A stretch of DNA of 64,000 nt. Source: Anisus vortex. Its lineage: Eukaryota > Mollusca > Gastropoda > Planorbidae. The stretch covers positions 6,332,587 through 6,396,586 of the forward strand of contig OX421505.1 of the NCBI GenBank assembly GCA_949126835.1. The letters run 5' to 3'. The notes beneath the pieces are model-generated. The model searched no databases, was not told the origin of the DNA, and was given only the letters and a program-made list of their open reading frames with translations. Made by a program: the position numbers and the translations under genes. Shown in pieces: positions 10,660-20,458 of the stretch. How positions within the stretch are numbered: the first letter of the stretch is position 1; each line of letters opens with the position of its first letter.

Positions 10660-10948
10660 ATCATGTCACCGGCCCCTAAAAAGCACAATTAGTCCGACGG
10701 AATACTTTTTCTTTGGTTTTACTAATAATCAACTATAAAAGAAAAACTTGTTGAAACCCGACCCAGGACATGAAACAATGTTTATGTATTATATAGTTGT
10801 CTTTACTATAGGGAACAGTCAAATGAAATACTTAGGACACGACTGTAGGAAAAATGGAAAAGAAAGACTAGCTTTGTGTGGAGAGATATCTGGTAGTAGA
10901 GACAGAGGAAGACAAAGAAAAATATACGTGGAAAGTCTGAAAGCGTAA
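10660..10948 (+). mobile_element. LINE 3'-end fragment (RTE-like), copy c
   Basis: Encodes a 66-codon remnant with GHDCRKNGKERLALCGEIS, then GRQRKIYVESLK, the basic C-terminal region of an endonuclease-type LINE ORF2. It stops abruptly where a different module begins, so the GAT tail is absent. Confidence 0.65.
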
Positions 10949-11159
10949 GCAGTAACGATAAACCATACATTTACATTCAGGGCCTGACATACAATCGTTG
11001 AGGCCCATATGGGATTAGGGTAACCTAGCGTACCGAAGGTACGGAGGCTCAATTTGTGGTTTGAAAGGCTGGGATAGGTGTCAGATATTAGATGCGGGAA
11101 AATTAAAAACCACTGGACATTGTCCTGGCACCACAATTTCTTAGTGTGCAAACTCTTCT
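10949..11159 (+). repeat. Composite repeat spacer (CATTCAGGGCC module)
   Basis: Same module as 4628-4850. Confidence 0.65.
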
Positions 11160-11275
11160 CTACCGGATCAAATTACGCAGTTTCAAGAAAAGTGCAAAGA
11201 AAAACAGAAACCTCTTTTTATCTCGTTTATAGATATGACTAAGTCATTTAAAAATAATTCATCAAAATACAGAAT
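11160..11275 (+). pseudogene. LINE reverse transcriptase fragment
   Basis: Degenerate copy of the short RT piece with the same 3' junction to the GAGCTCAGAGCGC motif. Confidence 0.5.
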
Positions 11276-11999
11276 GAGAGCTCAGAGCGCATTTCACATA
11301 TAACTAAAAAGATATATATATATGTATATATAATATTGTAGTAATAAAACAGGGATCAAAAATATGTTTAGCTGTTTAGCAAAGGTAAATATTAAAATAA
11401 TGTGATTTTAAGTTCTTTTTTTAAAGTGACCAAAAATTTTTAAAAAAACAGTCCGCATTTTCTACTACAATTTAATTACTTGAGTACTTCATATATAATA
11501 TATGTGTATCTCAGTGGTCCATACTGGAAGCATTACTGCATCATAATATATAATATTTGATTCTCAATGTGATTGAGACTTTAAAAAACTACTGATATAT
11601 TCATATATACAATGTTTATATATAATTCAAATGGAATGGATACGAAGTAATCATTCTACTTGGGTAGTTAATATAATGTTTAATGGTGTGCATATAAATT
11701 CTTTAGTCATATAATATTTATATAATTTTCAATTGTTTTTCACAGATTGATCTTTTAAAGCTATTAGTTGCAAGCCATTTATTATTTTATTTTTACAAAA
11801 AAATTGTTAGTAATATTTAACGCAAAACAAACGGTTTTATTATCTCCCTTTAAGTTTCCTACGTTGTTTCTATAATGCTGCCAAATAAGTTATGTTTGGT
11901 AATATAACTATTATTACTAACTAATTATTGTTTCCTTATACAAATCCAGCAGTTTGGTTTTCAATATTTAATTAGAGGTCTAACTAGTTGTAATAAAAA
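11276..11999 (+). repeat. AT-rich block and repeat H copy 3
   Basis: AT-rich block, then repeat H from the hairpin at about 11560 (ATTCTCAAT-GTG-ATTGAGA) to about 11990. It runs directly into a CT-rich tract. Confidence 0.7.
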
Positions 12000-12215
12000 A
12001 TGTATTTTTCTCTTCATGTCTCTCTCTCTGATGCTCTCTTTTTCTTTCTCTGTCTCTCTTTCTCTCTCTCTATTTCACTCTTCCTATCTCTTTCTAAGTC
12101 TCTTTCTCTCTCTAATTCTCTCTCTTTCTCTCTCTCGTCTCTCTCTGTTGCCCACTTTCTCTCCCTCTCTTTCTCTCTATCTCTTTATTTCTCGCCTTCT
12201 TTCCATCTTGGGAAA
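12000..12215 (+). repeat. CT-rich low-complexity tract
   Basis: Same opening module. It is followed not by the usual block but by a short GGAAAAGTTGATTAAG remnant, so an internal deletion is likely. Confidence 0.85.
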
Positions 12216-12399
12216 AGTTGATTAAGAAAATATCTATTGCTGGGGCACGGGTGCCAGATATGTAGACATTTATCCTGGGTTGTACAAATTGTAAAAGAAT
12301 TATGTCATGAAGAAACTATTATTACATCTAATTCTTTATATTGTCTAGCCACCTAAGAAAAAATATTTTAAAAAGTAATTATCTTTGACGTGTAAATGA

Positions 12400-12573
12400 G
12401 GGGGTAGATCGTTTGGATGGCGTAAACAAGGTCCTTTGTTCAAATCCTGTTGAAGGCTAGGTTTTTTTCCAAGCGTAAAGTAAAGGCGACTGGCCACACA
12501 TCCACTTGTATGCCGGGCCACAGAAACTGCTGTTTCACCACCCCTATGATTAATTTGGTCCGACGGGTACTTT
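12400..12573 (+). mobile_element. SINE family 1, degraded copy
   Basis: Box-B-like GTTCAAATCCTG near 12438, then GGCCACAGAAACTG and TTTGGTCCGACGGGTACTTT. A middle part is missing. Confidence 0.7.
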
Positions 12574-13370
12574 ATTATAAATAATAATTAAAAAACATTT
12601 TTTGTATTATGAAAAGGGGGTCAAAAGAGTTATATTGATCAAAACAAAAAATACGGTCTCTGGAAGTAGCATTCATAAATGGACTTGTTAATAATATATT
12701 TTAGAGAAGTATCGGACGAAAGTGATATTTGAGAAATGTAATTAAAGAATACAAGCAAGTATTACAGCCACATCGCACAATAATTCAAACATTAATTACA
12801 TTCAGGGCCTTACTTAGAACCATTGAGGCCAATATGGGGTTAATGTACTCTAGCGTACCGAAGGTACGGAGGCTCAATTCGGGGTTAAAAGGCAAGAATA
12901 GTTGTCAAACATTAGATGTGGGACAATTAAAAACCACTGGACATTGTCCCGGCCTTACAATTTCTTAGTGCGCCTTGGCCACCGAAACTCGTTAACTCTG
13001 CTCTACAGGATCAAATTACGCTGTTTAGAAAACGTACAGTGAACAACAGATACCCCTCTTTATCGCATTTATAGACCTGACAAAGTCATTTAAAAATAAA
13101 TCACCAAAATACATAATGTAAGCACAGTGTGCATTTCACATATAACTAATAAGACATATCTAAATAATGTAATAATAAAACAGGGGTCAAAAACATGTTT
13201 AGCAAAGATAAATATTAAAATAATGTGATTTTAAGTTCTTTTTTTAAAATGACAAAACAATATCACATAAAAAAGTTAAAAACAAAGTAAAAAAAAAAAA
13301 ATAAAGTCCGCATTTTCTTCTACAATTTAATCGATTTATTATTCCATGTATATATAGCTCAATGCCCACT
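12574..13370 (+). repeat. Composite repeat modules with an RT fragment
   Basis: Contains the GGTCTCTGG module, the CATTCAGGGCC module, a degenerate RT fragment at 13005-13120 and the following AT-rich block. The 79-codon frame at 12729-12968 lies across repeat modules and shows no domain. Confidence 0.65.
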
Positions 13371-13771
13371 GAGCTATAATATATTTTAGCTTCTCTAGTG
13401 ACCGCATTAAGACGTTAAGTTCCGGCCAACAGATTCTATCAAAGTATTTCTCCACCTTCACCACCTCAACTCAGTTTATAACAGATATTATTTTCTTTAC
13501 ACCAAATGGTGCCCATTGACAAATCTCTATTGAGCGAGCCTGAACGCACATTCTCAATATATCAAAAATGTTTTAAATGTATGACCTATATGTCTGTTAA
13601 ATTCACTTTTCTTAATTTCAGTTGTTTATTATTCTGTGTGTAACAAATTGCAACATATTTGTAGCCAAACTAAAATAAAATGAAGAATTTCTACCAAACA
13701 AATTGATTCTTTTGGACTGTTGAACTATTAGTTTGCGTTTATGTAGGATCTTTGTCAGTTTGTATTTAAAA
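13371..13771. other. No recognised feature
   Basis: AT-rich sequence that I do not see elsewhere in the window and that shows no long open frame. Confidence 0.5.
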
Positions 13772-14027
13772 TACTGTAATAAGATGGATCGCTTGCTTTG
13801 ATATTTCTGCTATTTGATAACTTGAAACACTTAGTTGCGGAATTTCCGATCGCACTTCGTCCTCTAGGCTTCCGGTTTAGTAATCGAAAGTTGTATACGG
13901 CGGAAACCTAAAATGCGATCGTAGGAGAGTAGAAGTCATTTAAGACAACCTTAATGGTTGCGCACGAAAAAAAAAAGAACATACAATCTCTAAAAATAGA
14001 GCAAGCGGTTCATTTTATTATAGTCTT
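13772..14027. mobile_element. MITE with GACTATAATA-type inverted ends, copy 1
   Basis: Left end CTGTAATAAGATGGATCGCTTGC and right end GCAAGCGGTTCATTTTATTATAGTC are inverted repeats. The left end is preceded by TA. Same family as 48621-49080. The short TA target suggests Tc1/mariner-type mobilisation, by inference only. Confidence 0.6.
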
Positions 14028-14290
14028 CGTTTGTATATATATATTATAATATATTACAGTCATTTTTTTAGTGTATGTGTGCTTAACAATGTGTAGCCTA
14101 CTCTTTACACGCGCCTCTAGCTGCATAAATTGTGCTTGTGTGTAAACATTTCATTATGTGCTTATATCTTCTTGTGTGTATCTGTGCACACGTGTGTCTG
14201 TGTGTGTCTCTGGATGTGTCAAAGTACACCGGTGTGTACGACGTGTTACTGGCTACAGTATAAAAATACACGTAAAAAAAGCACGTCAAA
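14028..14290. repeat. AT and GT/TG-rich low-complexity stretch
   Basis: Short TATATA run then a GTGTGT-rich segment (about 14130-14220). The two overlapping 60-codon frames on opposite strands are composition artefacts. Confidence 0.6.
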
Positions 14291-14650
14291 CCCTAGAACG
14301 CCAAAACTAACTCTGAAAGAAAAGGACTGAAAAGAATAAAAATAGCAAACCAAGCCAGAGTTATTTCCCCGAATCTAGCGCAAAAGGACACCGACGTCTC
14401 CCACACCTTTATTTGAACTGAGTAACTTCCCCTCACTCCACCCGTCTATGTAAAATGTTTTTTCAAACAAACACATTGGAAAGACTTTCTCGTCCTAGAG
14501 TGACCTAGAGTAAGACCATAATAAATGGTTGACAGTCGACACATTTTGTCCCATTTTCTACTTGACTGCCTAAAAAATCAGTTAGAAAGAGTCGTGTCAC
14601 CCACTTAACATTTATCTTTGCTTGGATATTAAAGAATAACGTGTGTCCTG
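14291..14650 (+). repeat. Dispersed repeat family D, copy 1 part 1
   Basis: Shares CAAACCAAGCCAGAGTTATT, GACAGTCGACACATTTTGTC and ATCTTTGCTTGGATATTA with 26341-26720 and 57345-57780. No intact frame. Confidence 0.75.
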
Positions 14651-14703
14651 GAAGTTCATTTATATATATTATGTATATATATATATTTACATTGCTTTTT
14701 TTT

Positions 14704-14917
14704 TAGTGACGGTACGCGCCGGTACGACGTACCGGCATTTTTTTAATGTGGGGAAAAAAGTATAACTTTTCTTGTATTTAAACGTTTATTAATAATTTAT
14801 TATTTTATTAATTTGTTAAAATTAAATTATTTCAAAATTGCGCGCAATAAGAATTAAAATATAAAATGCAAAACTGCTTTAAAAGTTAGGCTATCCATCA
14901 CTGAGTACCGGCACCTA
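14704..14917. mobile_element. Small MITE (CGGTAC ends)
   Basis: Left end TAGTGACGGTAC and right end GTACCGGCACCTA are imperfect inverted repeats. The left part also holds CCGGTACGACGTACCGG, a perfect palindrome. No clear target duplication seen. Confidence 0.4.
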
Positions 14918-14960
14918 TTTTTTTTACAAAAAAAAGCACTGTATATATATATATATATCT

Positions 14961-15300
14961 AAGGTAGGCAACGAATAAGCTAACAGACTGGCTTGAAAGG
15001 GAGTTAACGTGGAACAATATGAAAGACCTGTCAGCTACAAACACTATGCAACATGCTAAAAAAAAACATCTTTAAGGAGGATTGGCTAAATCAATGGACA
15101 CAGGAAGCAACTGGAAGAAAAATTTACAAAGAAACGAATCAGTCCAACAAACAAGACAACATAAAGTTCCTCCCCCGCAAAGTCTTCATAATATGCAATA
15201 TCAACTGTTAAGACCTATGTACTGGCGACACAGCTTTCTCTATACCAATGGCACCCACTAAATTGGGACAAATTCCTCATCACTGACCTTATTTAAAAAA
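14961..15300 (+). repeat. Dispersed repeat family D, copy 1 part 2
   Basis: Colinear with 57790-58135 (GAAAGACCTGTCAGCTACAA, TGCAATATCAACTGTTAAGA). In one frame it reads like the degenerate C-terminus of a LINE-type protein (DWLNQWTQEATGRKIYKETN), but no catalytic motif is visible, so the assignment is weak. Confidence 0.6.
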
Positions 15301-15595
15301 AAAAAAGCTTTCAAATAATCTAACACTTATTTATTAAGTAAAGGGAACAAACTCTTAAGTCCTAATTTTAACTCGGGTTACCTACCCTCCCATATGCCAA
15401 TTTTACCGCTTTGTGAGTTTTGCAGAATTTACCGTTGCCAAAATGACCTTACCGAAAATACCGTCGCCGAATTTACCCTTGCCAAATTTGGGGCACTTGC
15501 CATAAATTTATTATTTTTTTCAAAAGAAGGCGCGCGTAACTATTTTGAGCCCCTAATCCTTCCTGGCAGCCTTCCAGCTACATAATATATAATTT
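15301..15595 (+). repeat. TTTACCGTTGCC degenerate short repeat and spacer
   Basis: Several imperfect TTGCCGAATTTACC-like units between 15395 and 15500, also at 58950-59010. The short frame at 15394-15585 is repeat-derived. Confidence 0.5.
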
Positions 15596-15885
15596 GATTC
15601 TCAGTGTGATGACAATTCCAAAAAGTAATGATCAGAATTAACATTTAGCGTAGCGAGCTACGTATTAACATGAATAGATACGTAGTAATCATACTACTTG
15701 GGTATTTAATGAAATGTTTAAAAATGTACATATAAATTCTTTAGTCATATAATATTTAAATAATTTTCAAATATTTTTCATAGTTGGATCCTTCTAAAAG
15801 TATTATTTGCAAGTTGTTTATTATTTTATATTATAAAATATTGAAAGCAACTTGTTAGTAATATAAAACTAAAGAAAACGGTTGT
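15596..15885 (+). repeat. Repeat H copy 4, left part
   Basis: Repeat H up to AAAGAAAACGGTTGT, where the Gmr1-like element is inserted. It resumes at 24251 with GTTGTATTATCTCCC. The final GTTGT (15881-15885) is the target duplication. Confidence 0.8.
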
Positions 15886-16396
15886 TGTTAATGAGGTGTT
15901 TGTTTTATCCCCATTGAACAACAATGTTCAGTTCATTAAAATAGTAATTTTACCTTCCTGCAAGAACTCAATATAATCTATGTAATCACAAGTGATCTGA
16001 CAACGCTCTTCTGCAGCACAAATATATTTAATCACATTAAATCACAATAACATATAATATCCAATGAATAATATAATATAATATAAGTCCAAGAAATGAA
16101 TTAGTATTCTGATAAACTGTAGTAGAATTACGAGTCTAACGTATACGTCTATACGCTTCTAGATATTCGAGTCGACTAACTTTCCTCCGGTGTTTTACCC
16201 CGTGATCAGACTTGCCCAGTCAAGCAAGTCTCACATGTAAAACGTGCAAAGCATTCTTTATAAAGCTAAGACGCAGTAGAACAAACTACGTCGTAAGATT
16301 GTGACATCCACAATCTTCCCAGTGACCATAACTCTTGTACTATACAATTGACTTTCCTGAGTCATTTCCCTTTGACCTTGTTAGTGCATACTAGCA
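15886..16396 (-). repeat. 3' LTR
   Basis: 511 bp, ends TGTTAAT and ACTAGCA on the plus strand. By reading the two copies I find four substitutions against the other LTR (15893 and three others) and no indels, about 99.2% identity. LTRs are identical at insertion, so this argues for recent integration. Confidence 0.95.
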
Positions 16397-16417
16397 TTAC
16401 TCACCCCTCCCGGAAAA
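16397..16417 (-). promoter_or_regulatory. Polypurine tract
   Basis: On the minus strand the bases abutting the 3' LTR read GGGAGGGGTGAGTAA, purine-rich with one T. In LTR elements such a tract primes plus-strand DNA synthesis. Confidence 0.65.
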
Positions 16418-16696
16418 AAAAAATTCATTATTATTTTTGCATAATTACATATATAGGGAACATAAATTATTGTTACAAAATCAATGAAATATTTAGTTGC
16501 ATATCAATAGTTAACGTATCTAATTAAGTCATGTAATATTCATGTAATCATAGTACAAAAAAACATAAATAATCATCATAAAAACAATTTACATCGGTGT
16601 CTTACAGAAGTTATACACCATCTTATTAACTATGAGACCAAAAATCTGAAGTCTCAAGTTTTACATTAGTCCTAGACAATTATCTTTCAGTATTGT

Positions 16697-17743
16697 CTAT
16701 TCAATATCTGGGATATAAATGGATAATCTTGATAACACATCTGACAAATGATTATCTTTTCCAACTATGCTTTTGATCTGAAACTGATAATCAGATAGTA
16801 ATAATGCATATTTGTTTATGCGTTTGTTATTTACATTTGACACATTAAAATTTACTAATGGTTTGTGATCTGTGAGAATTGTAAACTTACGTCCTAACAA
16901 ATAGTATTGAAATTTAAATACAGCATAAGCTATGCATAAACCTTCCAATTCCAATATACTGAATTTTTTTTCACTATTAGTTAATGCACGGCTTATATAG
17001 AATGCTGGTTTGTACACCATTTCTGAATCTATCATTACTTTCTTAAAAATACAAGCACCTAGTCCTATTTTTGAAGCATCACAGGCTAAAATAATTTCAT
17101 CATTTTTCTGAATAGTTTCCAGAATTGGTTCTTTAGAAAACTCATTAACTAGTTGTCTGAATGATTGTTCACATTCATTATTCCAATTTACATAATTTGG
17201 TTGATATTTTTTTGTAAGATCTATGATAGGCCTAACTATTTGACTGTATTTTGGAATAAACTTGCTGTAATAATTGAATAAACCTAAGAGTGCTCTAACT
17301 TCTTTCTTAGTTTTAGGTGTCTTTATTTCTAAGATCTTTTTGTGTAATTGTTCTGTTGGCTTGACTTGGCCATTAGAAAATGTATGTCCCAGAAATTCAA
17401 TTTCTGTTTGTCCTATCTTTAATTTAGTTGGGGATACAGTTAAATTGTTATCTTTTAGTATTTGTAAGACTTGTTCTAAAATAGTCAAGTGTTCATCCCA
17501 AGTTTCTGTATATATACACACATCATTCACATAGTGAATTATGTTGTTTCTTTGAGGAAGAATTTTTCTCATTAATTTAGTGAAAGTTGCAGTACTATTT
17601 ATGAGACCAAATGGCATTACATTCCAGTTAAACACACCTCTATGTGTAATAAAAGCTGCGTAATCTTTAGAATTTTTATCTAGAGGTACTTGCCAAAAAC
17701 CTCTGGTCAAGTCTATAGTGGAAAATATTTTCCCAGTTGCCAT
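16697..17743 (-). CDS. pol: Reverse transcriptase (from first palm Asp) and RNase H
   Basis: 348 codons from the first methionine; the same frame is open upstream to about 17840, where it should join the RT N-terminus. RT: first catalytic aspartate in STIDLTRGFWQVPL (residue 11), MPFGL at 43-47, then YVND at 71-74 where YVDD is expected; the Asn codon is AAT at 17525-17527. RT connection FLGH follows. RNase H: CDASKIGLGA (Asp 222), SILELEGL, TDHKPL (Asp 292), NHLSDVLSRL (Asp 335). It copies element RNA into DNA and degrades the RNA strand. Loss of a palm aspartate should abolish polymerisation. It is the last coding segment before the purine tract. Confidence 0.93.
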   Translation of the reverse strand: MATGKIFSTIDLTRGFWQVPLDKNSKDYAAFITHRGVFNWNVMPFGLINSTATFTKLMRKILPQRNNIIHYVNDVCIYTETWDEHLTILEQVLQILKDNNLTVSPTKLKIGQTEIEFLGHTFSNGQVKPTEQLHKKILEIKTPKTKKEVRALLGLFNYYSKFIPKYSQIVRPIIDLTKKYQPNYVNWNNECEQSFRQLVNEFSKEPILETIQKNDEIILACDASKIGLGACIFKKVMIDSEMVYKPAFYISRALTNSEKKFSILELEGLCIAYAVFKFQYYLLGRKFTILTDHKPLVNFNVSNVNNKRINKYALLLSDYQFQIKSIVGKDNHLSDVLSRLSIYIPDIE

Positions 17744-17802
17744 AGTATTGATGATATTGTCTATGTTAGGTAACCCTTCTTGATAAATTTTTGTGATTTT
17801 AT

Positions 17803-18351
17803 TTAATTTGCGATAGTCACAGCAAAGTCTAATTGAACCATTTTTTTTCTTACTATTACCATTGGTGAAGAGTATTGAGACATAGATTTGTTTATAATCT
17901 TATTTTCAATTAATTGGTCCAATTCTTTATCCACTTTGTCAACTAGCATTTGTGGAATTCTATAAGCTTTTGATCTAAACTCTTTTTTGTCAGTTAATTC
18001 TATTGTATGTTCAATGACATTAGTCAAACCAGGTGTTTCTGTGATTGTATCTTTAAATTTGTTTAATATTTTCACAATTTTATTTTTAGTTTCTACACTT
18101 TGAATATGATCTAAGTTAATTTGCTCTAATTCATTAGTTGTATTTGCGGTCATGCCACACAAGTAGTTAACATTACTTGGAATGTCTTTAATATTTTCAT
18201 CTTCAACGATGATAACATTGTTGTTTTCTTTTTTGTCATTAGTTTTTGATGTAGTATCAACTATATTGCTTTCTTCATAATGTCTTAAATTGTTGATGTG
18301 AACAATTTTTTCACTACCATTTATGTCAATTTTATATGTGACATCTGACAA
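17803..18351 (-). CDS. pol: Integrase C-terminus and RT N-terminus
   Basis: Same frame as the integrase ORF beyond its TAG; translation after the stop begins with the KGPYD motif of the GPY/F module, so the frame really starts at 18378. Residues 1-25 finish the integrase tail (SDVTYKIDI, INNLRHY). A linker follows, then the RT N-terminal region from residue 113 (IEHTIELTDKKEFRSKAYRI) to SSPMVIVRKK at 161-170. The last residues are out of frame: a run of eight A (plus-strand T at 17841-17848) appears one short, and the RT frame resumes in the next ORF. The listed start is just the first ATG. Confidence 0.85.
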   Translation of the reverse strand: MSDVTYKIDINGSEKIVHINNLRHYEESNIVDTTSKTNDKKENNNVIIVEDENIKDIPSNVNYLCGMTANTTNELEQINLDHIQSVETKNKIVKILNKFKDTITETPGLTNVIEHTIELTDKKEFRSKAYRIPQMLVDKVDKELDQLIENKIINKSMSQYSSPMVIVRKKMVQLDFAVTIAN

Positions 18352-18378
18352 TTTATGTATAATGTCATAAGGACCTTT

Positions 18379-20238
18379 CTATTCCATGGTATTACCAGAA
18401 CCAATGGGTAAATATACAAGTACTTTGTTTCCTATTTCTAACTTTCTTAAGTTTTTATTCATGTTTTCTCTAAGTATAGTTTTTTCTTTAATTTCTTGTT
18501 TTTTTTCCACAGCAAATTGATATGCTGTTTGCATATGTTTTTCTGTCTTATTTATTAGCTCAAAAGGTGACATTTTTGTTTCTTTGATTTTTAGTAATTC
18601 TGCTTTAAAATTCTCTAATGGACCATTGGCATTTTTACCAAAGATTAACTCAAAAGGTGAGTAACCAGTGCTTTCATGCTTTGCCTGTCTATAAGCAAAG
18701 AGAATTGCTGGTAGGATTTCATCCCATTCATAAGGGTGTTCTTCGCAAACCTTAGCTAACATTTGTTTTATAGTTTGATTTGCCCTTTCAATCATACCAT
18801 TTGACTCTGGATGGTAGATTGAACTAAAAATGTGTGTTATGTTGAGCATTTTAGTAAAAGCTTGAGTCAATTTGGATTTGAATTGGGTACCATTATCACT
18901 TAATATAGTTTTAGGAAATCCAAATCTGCAGAATATTGCTAATATTGAGTTACATACTCTATCTGCGGTTATTTCTCTTAGAGGGATTACTTCCACCCAT
19001 CTACTACCCATATCTATGAGTGCTAATGCAAATTTAGCTTTTGAATTCCTAGCTTCTTTTATAGGTCCAATAATATCAATGGCTATCTTTACAAAAGGTT
19101 TGTCTACTGTATCTGTTTTTTGTAAAGGTGCTTTATGTTTTGAATTTTTCTGATTATGTATCAGACATGTTGAACAACTTTTTATGAACGTTTTCAAATC
19201 CTTTTCTAAATTGGGCCACCAGAAGTTGTTTTTGATTTTGTTACAAGTTTTTTTTGTACTTAAGTGACCTGCTAATGCATTATCATGCGAAATTTTCATT
19301 ATTTGCATTGTCAAAGATTTTGGCACAACTATTTGAGTTATATTAGTTTTTGTTTCTATCCTACAAAGAATTCCATTAATTAATTTCATTTGTCCTTGTT
19401 TAAAATTTTCTTTACCAAGTTGTGACACAATTTTGTTTATATCCTCATCTTGTTTTTGTTCATTTTTTAAAGTTTGTTCATCAAAAGGCATACTATTTAA
19501 GCTAATCAGTTCACGTTTTTTCATTTGTGTTTCAGTTTTCTTTTGAGTAGTATCAATGTATGCTAAAATGTTTGTTTTCAATGTTTGAAAGTCATTGATT
19601 TCTTTCTCTGCAATATTGTATATTGCTTTGTGATGTTCTAAATGTTTGCACAGTGATATGGCATGCAATTGTTTAGGTATATTATTTATTTCACATTGTT
19701 CTTCAAACCTTTTAATATATTGATTCAATTTCTCTGTATCATTCCATTTAGGCATTAGATTTTCTTTCACTTTGTTTATAGGTATATCTATATTAGGTGT
19801 GTCATTAATAATGTTACTGTCTGACTTGCCTAGTGTTTGTAAAAAACTGACAGTTTGCAAGGCAGGGCCGAATTCATCTTGTGATAAATCTCCCAGTTGA
19901 TTATTTTCTAACAAAATTACAGGTTTTAAGTTTAATTCTGTGGATTTAAGATCCATCCATTGTTGAAATATTTCAAAACTATTGTCCTGTTTTACTCCAT
20001 ATGTATTACCTATTATCAGGGGAGCAACACAATTTTTTAAAATGGCTGCTTCAGTAATTCCTGTAAGCCAAGGAGTATCAATTTGTATGGTAGTGATTGG
20101 ACAACTAACCATAGATCCATTACCTAGTTTAATTGCTTCTAAAGTAGTAATAATACATAAGGCATTAAACTCTAATTTAGAAATACAACCCAATAACAAT
20201 CTGTTGCAAAGCTCAGATAAACATAGAGACAAAAACAC
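18379..20238 (-). CDS. pol: Protease tail, linker and integrase
   Basis: 619 codons, of which about the first 30 come from an antisense nested LINE piece, so the start is not native. Residues 31-80 end the retropepsin (ITTIQIDTPWLTG, LIIGN at 74-78). Residues about 165-230 form a charged helical segment resembling a gag capsid. Integrase: HHCC zinc module His318, His325, Cys355, Cys358; core Asp388 (IAIDIIGP), Asp448 (LSDNGTQF), Glu484 (ESNGMIERAN), giving the D,D35E spacing. It joins element DNA to the genome. The ORF ends at TAG (18379-18381) where a Trp before KGPYD would be expected. Integrase lying before RT defines the Gmr1-type order. Confidence 0.92.
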   Translation of the reverse strand: MFLSLCLSELCNRLLLGCISKLEFNALCIITTLEAIKLGNGSMVSCPITTIQIDTPWLTGITEAAILKNCVAPLIIGNTYGVKQDNSFEIFQQWMDLKSTELNLKPVILLENNQLGDLSQDEFGPALQTVSFLQTLGKSDSNIINDTPNIDIPINKVKENLMPKWNDTEKLNQYIKRFEEQCEINNIPKQLHAISLCKHLEHHKAIYNIAEKEINDFQTLKTNILAYIDTTQKKTETQMKKRELISLNSMPFDEQTLKNEQKQDEDINKIVSQLGKENFKQGQMKLINGILCRIETKTNITQIVVPKSLTMQIMKISHDNALAGHLSTKKTCNKIKNNFWWPNLEKDLKTFIKSCSTCLIHNQKNSKHKAPLQKTDTVDKPFVKIAIDIIGPIKEARNSKAKFALALIDMGSRWVEVIPLREITADRVCNSILAIFCRFGFPKTILSDNGTQFKSKLTQAFTKMLNITHIFSSIYHPESNGMIERANQTIKQMLAKVCEEHPYEWDEILPAILFAYRQAKHESTGYSPFELIFGKNANGPLENFKAELLKIKETKMSPFELINKTEKHMQTAYQFAVEKKQEIKEKTILRENMNKNLRKLEIGNKVLVYLPIGSGNTME

Positions 20239-20458
20239 CTTCCTTGTCCCTTATGCGAGAACAAATGCATATAAGTACTCTTTCTTCCCGAGTGGCATTC
20301 GGGCATGGAATGGGTTGCCTGAACAAACCAGGAAAACCAATAACCTAACATCATTTAAAACATTAATAAAAATGCAAGACTAGACTCGGACCACGGATGA
20401 GCGTAGGACGCAATAATCTTCTTTATAGAAGGAGCGTCTGTAATGTATAAGATAAGAT
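20150..20458 (+). mobile_element. Nested LINE 3'-end fragment in the protease
   Basis: Interrupts the protease between the DTGSS half (ORF ending 20423) and the LIIGN half (ORF from 20238). On the plus strand it encodes the typical LINE ORF2 C-terminus YSFFPSGIRAWNGLP up to a TAG at 20381-20383, then about 75 bp of 3' UTR ending in ATAAGATAAGATC. A reverse-oriented relative lies at 26911-27200. It is 5'-truncated, as LINE insertions usually are. I found no clear target duplication. The wider 133-codon plus frame starts in antisense pol and is not a gene. Confidence 0.75.

Noticed and set aside
19982..20383. 133-codon plus-strand ORF as a host gene
   Set aside because: First half is antisense to pol and second half is the C-terminus of a nested LINE.
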